Below are positions 53,000-64,000 of a stretch of 64,000 bases of DNA, in pieces. Location of the stretch: positions 29,373,089 through 29,437,088 of the forward strand of contig OZ038314.1 of NCBI GenBank assembly GCA_964035775.1, in the 5' to 3' direction. Numbering within the stretch: the stretch's first letter is position 1; each line of letters begins with the position of its first letter. Source of the stretch: Osedax frankpressi (taxonomy: Eukaryota; Annelida; Polychaeta; Sabellida; Siboglinidae). The translations under genes were made by a program, and so were the position numbers. Under the pieces are notes generated by a model. It was not told the origin of the DNA. It was given only the letters and a program-made list of their open reading frames with translations, and searched no databases.

Positions 53000-53650
53000 C
53001 GTATTTAAACATAAAATATAATAAAGAATAATAATAATACAAATGTATAGCATTTTTATTATCCCACTTTGAAATTATACTTAAATGTGAGACAGAATAA
53101 TATTACCGTATAGTATAACAAGCGTAAAAACATATTGGTTTGCTAACATAACATATTTGGCTATATATGAAACAAAAAACGTATTCTCGTAGCTCAAAAC
53201 ATTATTTATAACTATAAATACATAAAATATAATAAGTTTATTTGTATATACAATATATTGAGAATATAATCATCATATATAAATTCATATATATAAAATA
53301 ATAATATACATTTAATGTATGATATAAATATATAAAAATAAAATTCATTGAAATATAACAATAAAATATAAATTACCTATCAATAAGAAATACATATGTT
53401 ATTAATAATACTATATTTGAGAACTTACAAAGTAATTATAAATATACTAAATATCAATCTTTATATTTAGTATTTCATAAAATAGCTTTATTACTTTACC
53501 AAATTGATTTATTACGGGCTTTAAGCCTTAAAATTACTTAATTAATATATAATAGATGGCGCAGTTAATAATGTAATAGTTCTTTATTAATTCGTTAGGA
53601 GATAAAGTATAAAATATTAATTATATATATATATTAAGAGGCGGAATAAT
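53000..53650 (+). repeat. G block, copy 2
   Basis: Direct relative of 36300-36950. Confidence 0.75.
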
Positions 53651-53950
53651 ATTACTATTAGATAAGAAAAAGAATCGATAATAACAAAAATATGAATATA
53701 AGTAGTAATAATGTATTATTTAGTAATTGCTCGAAATAACTTTCTCTAATTATATTTTTAAATGTAATAGTAATAATACTTATACGCAATATTTCGGATA
53801 AGGAATTTCAGGTATATTCATATATGTTCATCCATCAATTACTACAATAAGTTAAATCTATATTTTTTAGCTTATACGCTAAAAAATATATTATAAAATG
53901 AATCAATTGATTTATCCAGCTATATATTTATAAATAAATATAAATATATT
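53650..53950. other. Single-copy spacer
   Basis: A+T-rich; nothing recognised. Confidence 0.5.
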
Positions 53951-54749
53951 TAGAATGATGACTTATACTGAAATTATAGTTATCCTATTATCTATTTTAA
54001 AATATATAATTATTTTTATAATATTAATAATTAGATCATAATTATAATAGAGGAATTTATACTATTCATAGATAACTATAGAATAGTCTACTATAAATAT
54101 TTAATTATTATATTATATTAACAATCAGATCATAATTATAATCGATTAATTTATATTAATCATAGATAAATATAGAATATACCACAATGGCGAATTTGTA
54201 TACTATATGAAAGTTTCAATGAATATTTATATAAATAATATAATAATTATTATAAAAATGTATTATATAAAATATCATTTAAAATCCTAATATTACAAAA
54301 TTCAATTAATATTGTCTATTTGGTGATCGTTTATTTGATTTTTTTATTTAAAAATTATAGAATATACATATATTTTTAAGCTAGAATGTATTTATCTGGT
54401 TATTTATTATCGATTCCAATTCATTATTAATCCAATTTAATACCTAGTTTAGAGTATTTTTAAGCATGGATAAATTAAGCGAGTATCGCGATATTTTGAT
54501 ATTCGATTCGGCTCACTAAAATCACCTCGGTTTGTTAAGCGGATTTTCTTTTAAAATTTTATTAGTTGGGTGATTAGCATTCCATTAATTATAAATTATT
54601 TATAAAATTCTCACATTTATTATATATATATTTTTTTATAACCAATAACCTTGTAGATTAAATAAAAGAGCCGTTATTTGCTTTAATATTCCATTTAAGA
54701 AATAAGTTTAGTATTTTATATTAGATCATATCGAATTAAAACTAGAAAA

Positions 54750-55070
54750 ATGTCTCAACTATTTACTAATATAAATTACAAAGGTTAATTTTGATATTAT
54801 TAAAGAATTTTTATTTATTTTATAAAACAATATAATAATGTTTATATTTATTTTATTGCTATTTAATATTTTGATATATTAATATTTATATTATATAAAC
54901 CTCACATTTCTCGATGATGTTATGGTAAATATTTCAACAATTTGATATATTGTTATTTGAGTTTTAAAAATAATATCCTCATTTTAAAACAAATGGATAT
55001 GAGTGGTTGGAGGTTGGAGGTTCGGACCTCGATATGCAATTACCAAGAACATGTCAAAATGTATAATTTA
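54750..55070 (+). pseudogene. Broken small-gene copy B4
   Basis: Exon 1 54750-54783 is intact (MSQLFTNINYK), but the acceptor and the first bases of exon 2 are deleted. The rest of exon 2 (about 54990-55060) is altered at VGGSDLDMQL. Confidence 0.65.
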
Positions 55071-55220
55071 TCAAATTATTTTATGAAACTTGTTATATTA
55101 CAAAATTATATTTCATAAAAAATAAATAATTTAAATGATGGATATATTTATATAACAAGTAATATGTGTTGGACTATTTAGCCTGATGTGTGATATTATT
55201 ATTACTATTATTATGTTTAT

Positions 55221-55259
<39 letters not shown>

Positions 55260-55265
<6 letters not shown>

Positions 55266-55485
55266 AACAGTGTATAGTATCAGGGAAATTTATAAAATAT
55301 TAAAACGTATATTTACAAACCAATTTTATAAAAAGGACGATTCAATTTTTAAAACTAAAGTAGATCTTTTACATCATATTTACCATACTCCTCTAGTACA
55401 GCTTCCCATAGACATGTTAAAAATATTAGGTATTGTATTTATTATGCTCTGTGTCCAATTTGGAGTTACCAAAACATCTATTTAA
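55260..55485 (+). other. Open stretch in B-unit flank, probably not a gene
   Basis: A 75-codon open stretch following a (TA)n tract (including YHTPLVQLPIDMLKILGIVF). The relatives at 30450-30660 and 38130-38290 do not keep the frame. Confidence 0.2.
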
Positions 55486-55699
55486 TATATATTTATCAAT
55501 AGATAAAAAAATCTTTATAAATGTGATAGTAAGGAAATAAATCGGCAAATAAAATTATTTGATTTATACCTAAGTATTTCTGTAGAAAAGTAGGTTTACT
55601 TGATAATATAGATAGAATCGAATCAACTGATCTATAAATCAGAGAGTTTATACTTTATACTGGCAAAAAAGTTCTAAGGGGTATTTTGAATTCAATATA

Positions 55700-56220
55700 T
55701 GCAGATATATTTAATATAATGTAAAATATATATAAAATAATTATTGCTTATCTTGGCAATTATATTTAACTACGTAATTATATGTTTTATATTATCAAAT
55801 AATAATATATAAAAATGTATTATATTAGTTACATAATTAGAATATAATAAGAATAGGGGAAAATTAGAAATAATTTATCAATTACTTAATTCCTATTAAT
55901 ATCACATTTTATTGTGTTAATATGAAAATAATACATGGTTCTACAACAAATACACGTGTTAATATATGTATTTTTTTCTTGTGATAAATAATACATCAAA
56001 ACACAGACTAACCCAAGTATTTTTTATAGTCTTGTGTTGAGTAACACATGAAAAACTATGGTTAACCCACGTTTTTTCACAATTAATTATTGGCAAATAC
56101 AACTTCAGTATTGTATCAAAATAAAAATATTATAAATTTTACTATTTTAGATGATCTTTTATTTCTCACACGAATATTTTTCTAAATATAAAAGATAGAA
56201 TATTATTAGTAATATCGGTT
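55700..56220. repeat. AAGATAAGC block and ACGTGTTAAC-like motifs
   Basis: Inverted relative of 25010-25640. No genes. Confidence 0.65.
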
Positions 56221-56276
56221 TAAATACAAAAAATTAACATACATAAACTTTTATATATATATATATATATATATAT

Positions 56277-56464
56277 GTATACTATATATAATGAGGTTTG
56301 TCGTACGTATAATATGATATGCACATATACTTATATTAGTAGCATAACAAATTTAGAAAAATATACGATTACAAAATATACGATTTTTCTAAATTTGTTA
56401 TGCTACTAATATAAGTATATGTACATATCATATTATACGTACGACAAACCTCATTATATATAGT

Positions 56465-56468
<4 letters not shown>
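56277..56468. repeat. Near-perfect inverted repeat, 86-bp arms
   Basis: 56277-56362 and 56383-56468 are reverse complements with a single mismatch, around a 20-nt loop, set within (TA)n. Arms contain GAGGTTTGTCGTACGTATAA and AGTAGCATAACAAATTTAG. It is absent at the matching place in tandem copy 1 (about 42590). It could be a foldback/MITE insertion or the product of a hairpin-capped repair event. Confidence 0.9.
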
Positions 56469-56523
<55 letters not shown>

Positions 56524-57803
56524 TGTATATATATATATATTTCACATTGTTATTGTTATGCAGATGCCAAATCTTCACTAAATGATATTAAGTGATTCTA
56601 TACTATGCGATTGGACAATTTTAAAACTTGAAAAGAATTCTATAAATAAATATATAAATTGAATAAATATATTTTATTACTTGTGTTTTTTACTTCAAGT
56701 TTTTTACGCTTATTAACATAATTTGTTTACGTGTATTAACCCAAGTTTTTTGTACCCGTGTTAACCCAGGTTTTAACTATAACCAAATTACCGTGAAAAC
56801 ACGTACTTTTTATACAAAATCGTGTGAACAAATACACGTGTTAACCTAAGTCACGATTGTTTACCATGGATTATAGGTAATATATATTTTTATAATAATA
56901 TATATATTATGATTCGTGTAAATAAATCTCAGAGATTGTAAATATATTTAGATTTTAAAATTAACATAAAAAACATAAAAAAACTTTTACAATTATTTGC
57001 AAAAATCCTTAAAATGTTAAAAAAAAATGTATATACATTTATATTAAATAAGAATAACCTGGTAATATTTAGGATATATGTTTATTTATAAAAAATTACC
57101 AAATTATTATTATGATCTATATTTATCACACCAATATTACAAAATATTATAAGACAAATCAATAGTTTACAATTTAGAATAACCTACCATATCAAAGGAG
57201 ATGATAAATAAATCTATTTACGTATTAGGAAATCAAAATAATAAATTTAGAATATTATACATTTTCCATATTCAATTATCATTTAATGTAATACAAATTA
57301 TTAGATTTAGATTATATGTCGACTTGTCGATATTATATTTTATGGTGTATATATAACAAATTTATACTATGTAAATTATCAGTAATCAAACCACATGAAT
57401 ACATATATAAATTAACATTAACATACCAATTCAAATACTGCATTTAAATAAAGTAGAATTTTAAATTTAAGGTAAAACAATACATTATTATATTTAATAT
57501 TAACAATATGGAAATAAATTATTATTACTTATTTAAATTATAAATGTATGATAGATGATATTAATATATTATATATTATATTATCTTAATTATCAATGAA
57601 CAAATTAATAATAAATATGTAGTATTTATTAAAGATTAAATGTGATATATAATAATAAAAATAATAATAATAATATCACATATCGTAATAAACTGTCTAA
57701 AGTTTATCACTTGCCATATATAAATACTCCATCACATAAAGAAACATCTTTATGTATTATTAATATAATAAGTTTCATAAAATAATTTGATAAATTATAC
57801 ATT

Positions 57804-58141
57804 TTAATATGTTCTTGGGAATGGCATATCGAGGTCCGAATCTCCGACCGAGAACCATTCATATCCATTTGTGCACATATCTGAAAAAATAAACAATTAC
57901 TTTAAAATGAAGTAAATATATTCAAAACAAAAATAACAATATTTTAAATTGTTAAAATTATCAAAATTATCGTAATGTGTAATTTACATAATATGAATAT
58001 TAACACATAACAAAATTAAATATTAATGAAATAAATGTCAACAATATAATTCTATTATTATTATTGAATAAAGTAAATATAAATTACATTATAATATAAA
58101 AATCAACCTTCGTAATTTGCATTAGTAGATAGTTGAGACAT
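57804..58141 (-). CDS. Small two-exon gene A5, 36-residue product
   Basis: Exon 1 58108-58141 (MSQLSTNANYE), intron 57881-58107, exon 2 57804-57880 (DMCTNGYEWFSVGD then SDLDMPFPRTY). Compared with A1, exon 2 differs at two sites, both silent in this frame (GAG/GAA, GTT/GTC) and both replacements in the alternative frame. This is the best hint that the 36-residue frame is the real one. Full length, unlike its tandem partner A4. Function unknown. Confidence 0.55.
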
Positions 58142-58227
58142 TTTTCTCGTTTTAATTCGATGTTCAAATGTGATATATAATATAGAATGCTGAATTTATC
58201 ACTTAAATAGAATATTTAATAACGCCT

Positions 58228-58254
58228 CTTTTATTCAATCTGCAATATGATTGG
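58228..58254 (-). promoter_or_regulatory. CCAAT and TATA-like boxes of A5
   Basis: ATAAAAG 58228-58234 and CCAAT 58250-58254 on the minus strand. Confidence 0.5.
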
Positions 58255-59971
58255 TTATAAGAACATATATATATATATATATATATATAATTAATGTGAG
58301 AATTTTATAAATAATTGAATAATTCAACAATATAATATTTGATTATCATTTTAATTTAATTATAACTATAAATAGTAACTATAAACACTATAAAGAGTAT
58401 TTTTGTATTAATGTGATTTCACTTGTACGATTTATTAATCATAAGTTCATTAATCTTAAGATTATTATACTAATTATAATATATACTTCCATTTCCTTTA
58501 TATATATATATATATATATATTGTAAATATATAGTATATATATATATCAGAAATCTTGTAAAAAATATTTATTTGTATTAATTGTTGTCGACATGTTTTA
58601 AACTTATTTCAATAGTTTTCATTAAATAATAATTAAAATTACATTTTCAGATATATATACTAATGATTGTAATGTATATAATGAATTTGAATTTACAGAT
58701 CATTTATTTTTCTATTTTAGTATTCTATTATTCTGCCAATATATATCAATGTTTTCTTATACTCCAGAACAACTTAAACTTGAAATTCCTTATTTACGTA
58801 ACAATTCGTATTGTATATTTGGGAATTAAATATAAATAATTATTTAATCATACGTATTTAAATAAGTTGAAATCAATTTTTCGAATAAAGAGAATTACAC
58901 GTCAATATATATGTAGAAGATCAATACTCAATTTATCACACACACGTACTTGATGTTTCACTAACACACTACTAAGGTATATATTACTTATTATTTTATA
59001 TATTTTTGTATAACAAGTTATGATTCAATCATTATTTAGGTCAAAACTAATGACGTAGATTACGTATGCAGCTGTGACAATAAAATATAATATTAATAGT
59101 TTAATTAACTCTAGAGTATTATAGCTATTGTTCTCATAATCTTAGTACACTATAATTATATATTTAGGTAAAATATTCAAAAACTTAGTGACGTAGGTTA
59201 CGTAAGCAACCGTTACATCAAAATATAATATTAATTATGTAATTAACTATATAATATTATATCTATTGTTTCCATAATCGTATTATACTATACCTTTATA
59301 TTAGTTCCTACGATAAAGATAATGATATAATATAATTATTTTATATGAATTTATGTTTATTTTTTGAATTGATTCATAATCCAATATAAATATAAAAGTT
59401 ACTATTATATTAACAGATATTGTAATACAATAAGAAAAATAGGACATTCTAAAAAGTATTAACTAAGCTATTCTCATAAACTCAAATATATCGAAGGAAA
59501 TTAATCTCGTTCTAAGCTTATATAAATTATAGTTAGATTTTAAATACTATGCTTACCATGTGTTAACATATAATTAATGGTATTATTTGACCAAATTGCT
59601 TATACATATAATACATGATATATATTTTTTTAATTATTATATATTAAATATCTCTTAATTGAATTTAATTATATAAACTAACCTATGTATTATATAAAAT
59701 AATATCTTTTTGTAAATTATTTTATATTTATTAAATAAAAAAAACTATTTTATCATTTAAATAATAGACAACATTAAAATTAATTATATTTATGTTACAT
59801 TTAATTACAATTATAAATTTATAAATGTGTATATATGCTTTCAGTTTGAACTAACTTATTTATTTTTAACTTGTTTCTAAGTTTTGATAGAAATTAAACT
59901 CTTTAATAACATCGAATAAATTAAATAAATAGTGCGTTGTATGAAATAATTCTTTCATAATAATAGTATAC

Positions 59972-60016
<45 letters not shown>

Positions 60017-60658
60017 CATTATATATATATAATACAATATTATATATAATTATTAAATCTATTTATTAAGACAGTTATATAATAGTAAATAATATATGTC
60101 TATTATAATAACGTATAATTACAATTATTTCTTATTAAATTATATATTTAATATATATACCAATATTCCATATTACTCTGTATTTTATAAAGAAACGATT
60201 CAGATTTTAGATATTTTACATCATAATTAATATTGTATTTAATATGTACTGTGTCAAATTAGGATTTATTTTTAAAAAATTTAAATATATATTTGTCAAT
60301 AGATAAACTATAATTACAAGATATACTCAATTACTAATACGCCACTCAGACAGTTTATAATTAATACTGGCAACAAAATTCTAAGGGGAATTTTACATTC
60401 AAAATTTATTATGAATTTATATCTTTAAATATTGCTATATCTATTTTTTATACATCTGAATTAATATCTAATCAAATTCTAGTATGCTAAATATGCTAAA
60501 AGCGTGCATATATTTATATTAAAAGAGTACGTTTTTTAGAGACACATTATATATATAATGTTCGTTATTTGCTATATTTAGTTAATCTTATAAAGGAACT
60601 GTTGTATCAAATGATAATTCTGTTTTTAAATTATGACAATTATTCACAAAAAATGTTA

Positions 60659-61060
60659 AAATTGGTGAAGGGAGGAAAATGACTACTAATTAAAATAATT
60701 AATATATTACTGAATGAAATGAACATATATAATTTTCAGATTTAAAAAATATAGTTAGTATTAGTTAGTAAGGGAGGAAAATCACTACTAATTAAAATAA
60801 TTAATATATTACTGAATGAAATGAACATATATAATTTTCAGATTTTAAAAATATAGTTAGTATTAGTTAGTAAGGGAGGAAAATCACTACTAATTAAAAT
60901 AATTAATATATTACTGAATGAAATGAACATATATAATTTTCAGATTTAAAAAATATAGTTAGTATTAGTTAGTAAGGGAGGAAAATCACTACTAATTAAA
61001 ATAATTAATATATTACTGAATGAAATGAACATATATAATTTTCAGATTTTAAAAATATAG
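60659..61060 (+). repeat. 102-bp tandem repeat, second array
   Basis: Same four-copy array as 46675-47075, so the tandem expansion came before the large duplication. Confidence 0.9.
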
Positions 61061-61474
61061 CTAGTATTCGTTATTAGGATATTTATTTTTCCAAATAATT
61101 GATGTACAAAACAATACATATCTATATATAAAGGTAATGAAGGGGAATCAATACGCAACTTAAGTCATTTTAAATTTAATATGATTGGTTATTTAAAAGT
61201 AAATATATCTATATTGAACAGCTATTTTATAGAAATTGCTAATTTGTAGATGGATACGGATTATACTATTACATAATTTTGCAGAAAAACTTATATTTTT
61301 AAAATTACAAATTTTGCAATAAATCATTATAAATAATGTATAATTTATTTTCTCGTTTTTTAAATTCTTCGATGTATATTTTATTGTATAATATACATAG
61401 ACAACTCGATGTTATTTTCATATGATTTTATTATATAAACATATATGCAAAATGTGATACATATATAAATATAC

Positions 61475-61479
<5 letters not shown>

Positions 61480-61533
<54 letters not shown>
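61480..61533. repeat. (TA)n microsatellite
   Basis: Counterpart of 47497-47545. Confidence 0.95.
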
Positions 61534-61540
<7 letters not shown>

Positions 61541-63127
61541 GAGAATACAACTGTAAAAATATAATATTATTTTAATAAACGATCTGAAAATCATTGAAGA
61601 TTAAAAATTAACAATTTTATTTAATACGTTTTAATAATCATTGTACCCAAAATAGTATACATTAATATAGTGAATTCATTGGAAAACATAAATTTCGCAT
61701 ATTAATGTAATACTAGAATATGCAATTAAGATGTATAAATTACTAGGTATACAATTATTATATATATAATATTTTATTTACATATATAATATCATTAATG
61801 TTGATATATTAGTTATTTCACAAGATAAAATATTCTTGTATTTTAATCTTAAATATAAGATTGTATATTTTTCAAATCTAGAAAAATTTGTATAAAGATA
61901 ATTAGCTCAATTTCGTATTTATCTAAATTTCTTCTACGATTTTATTATTTCTATCTATAGTTTCTATCTGGTTATTGGTTCTATATCGGTGTCGCATACA
62001 TTGATAATCTCTCTATTTGAACTATATTGAATATTATTTCAAGAGTCATGATATCGATGTATATTTATATTTTCTCTTTTTAATTGATTTAATTGTATAT
62101 TTTTTACTTATTCCAGCTAAAAACTTTATATATTTGCTATATTAATATGCCGACAATCAATATAATAAATTTAATAATAACATATATCATTTCATTAACA
62201 TTAGGTCGATATATCTGATGTCAAAACTTGAATATTGCATAATTATTTATTATCTGATATAAATGAAGCTGAAAAAATGTCTATTGAAGATATGAACAAT
62301 ATGGAAATATATCCAATTAACTAAAATTTTGGAATACAAAATATTGTTTAAGTCATTGAAAGGTAATAATATGTTATAATTTCATTTTCATTTAGAATAA
62401 ACAATCACTATATTATATAATATTTAAGATATGACTTTGATATATACCAATCAATATATCTTCATCAATTGATGTTTCTTCTATTTTGATATAGTCCTGG
62501 ATAATGATGATGATCATATTGATTAGTGTGGATGCGAAGTTAATGTGAGTAAAGTGTAGTGGTTACGGAGTTGATTATATCATTCTCTATTAAAGTTTAT
62601 TCTAAGAAGAATATGTCTTCATAGAATCTTAAAAACTGTTTTTTTTAGTATTACATCATCAATATTTCCTCTCGCGGCAATAACTGTTTATATGTACAGT
62701 TTATATATGTTTTTTAAATGTATCTAAATACCATCAAGATAACATCATTTATAAATAATAAAGTTATATTAAGGAAAATAGAAAATATATAATAATATAT
62801 ATTTTAAAAGAATATATTCTGTAATAGAAATCTAATATATATTGATTTTTAATTGATCTCAATATATATTACAAATTATATAGCTTTTATTTTATAACAA
62901 TTAACACAGAAATTACATATTTCCTTTTGCGGCTATAACTGTTTATGTGTACTTTTTATATATGTTTTTAAAGGTATCTAAATACCATAAACCTAACATT
63001 TTCTGTAAATAATATAGTTGTATTAAGGAAAATAGAAACTGTATAGTAATATATATTTCAAAAGAATATATTCTGTAATAGTAATATAATATATATAGAT
63101 TTTTAATTGATCTCAATATTTATTGCA

Positions 63128-63181
63128 AATTGTTATAAAATAAAAGCTATGTTATTATATTGCTTTTATTTTATAACAATT
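63128..63181. repeat. Perfect 20-bp hairpin in C unit 4
   Basis: Arms 63128-63147 and 63162-63181; identical to 49144-49197. Confidence 0.85.
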
Positions 63182-64000
63182 AACACAGAAAATAAAATAA
63201 TAAAGCGAAAATTAAATTTTTTTTACAATATTACTTCCGTATTCCAAATTTGGGGTTTCAATATTAAAAACTGATCATTTATTTCAATGTGAAGTGTAAA
63301 TAATTTATAAATAGATTTTTGAAAATATTGTTATATTATAGTTTGATATTATTGGTGAATATTACATAATAAAATTAATATCGGCTATTTGTTAATCGTA
63401 TTTAATTTATTTTTTTTCATTTAAACTTTATTATAAAATATAAATTTATTGTTAAGCTAGCATGTATTTATTATCGATTTTGAATACATATTAATATGTA
63501 TTCTACCAACCAAATATTAAATAAACAGAATATTGTACGATAATTGTAAAACTATTAATTATATTATTTGTAAATATATCAGCATAATTTTCAACTTCTC
63601 TAGAATAATCCTAATTTTAAATATTAAATTCAAACTTAAAATAATTATAATTTTAGATTATAAAATTTATTTATTAAATTATTAAATGATTATTTAGGAG
63701 TACACATTATCTAGTAACTTATTTACTTATGATTTATATCGATTACCTCTGATAATATATTTAGTAAACTGTTCTTTATAACTCTATCCCTATAATCTTT
63801 TAATTTAATATTACATAATGTTTAATATAATCCATTAATAATTTAATAAAATAATTAATAATTTTAATTCTTAACATTTTATTATAAGAATTTAAATCAA
63901 GCATTATTTTCGAATACATATCAAACATATATGTGTATACATATAGTGCAGTTAATATTTTAATAATACTATAATCATCCGTCACCCATCTTACGATTTA

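Larger units (their letters stand above)
53950..55500 (+). repeat. B unit, copy 4
   Basis: Close relative of 6840-8250. TATCGCGATA 54484-54493, CCAAT 54652-54656, ATAAAAG 54662-54668. Confidence 0.8.
56530..64000 (+). repeat. Large tandem duplication, copy 2
   Basis: Repeat of 42640-50030 with the same order: ACGTGTTAAC cluster, inverted A unit with gene A5, F block with 102-bp tandem (60659-61060), (TA)n, E block, C unit with duplicated 265-bp segment and hairpin. It is cut by the window's end. Confidence 0.9.

Noticed and set aside
55260-55485. Gene in the B-unit flank
   Set aside because: Related copies at 30450-30660 and 38130-38290 do not keep the frame.

Overview
This is eukaryotic nuclear DNA, extremely A+T-rich and full of long (TA)n runs. 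Convincing coding pieces are short and split by spliceosomal introns (GT...TTTTCAG). The small repeated genes have TATA-like and CCAAT boxes. An insect or other arthropod genome fits, but no gene here fixes the taxon. There is no rRNA, classical tRNA, CRISPR array or bacterial-style gene. Almost none of the window is ordinary gene space: it is a mosaic of duplicated blocks, most present two to five times in both orientations.

Layout: 1-3100 is an 'A unit' carrying a small two-exon gene (A1). 3.1-4.85 kb is mostly single-copy with a 52-codon minus-strand ORF. 4.85-6.5 kb is a 'C unit' and 6.84-8.25 kb a 'B unit' with a broken gene (B1). 8.25-10.07 kb is a 'D unit'. 10.07-12.84 kb is a second A unit (A2). 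12.84-15.3 kb is mixed old repeat. 15.34-22.68 kb is a single-copy island holding a GC-richer patch, a tandem array of about 656-bp units with Pol III-like boxes, and the best gene of the window: three minus-strand exons encoding 116 residues (20847-21381). 22.74-45.0 kb is a mosaic palindrome centred near 33.9 kb. Its arms carry A3/A4, a decayed multi-part gene in each arm, and B2/B3. 42.64-50.03 kb is repeated directly at 56.53-64.0 kb, about 13.9-14.0 kb away. The interval between holds a unique ORF (50.05 kb), further D and B units (B4) and an 86-bp-armed hairpin (56277-56468).

The recurring theme is a family of nine related small gene copies, five in A units and four in B units. Each has the same exon 1 (MSQLS... 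or its remnant), a conserved intron and an ATAAAAG promoter box; seven keep a complete exon 2 body. Four copies (A1, A2, A5, B3) still encode a full 36-residue product, A4 encodes 33 residues, and A3, B1, B2 and B4 are broken. Their function is unknown. The A-unit flanks carry repeated copies of a paired TGACGT/TTACGTAA motif, and all four B units carry a perfect TATCGCGATA about 180 bp upstream of the TATA box. The region looks ampliconic, grown by inverted and tandem duplication, with younger and older layers of copies.

All alignments were done by eye. Boundaries of duplicated blocks are good to roughly 20-100 bp, and no database comparison was possible.
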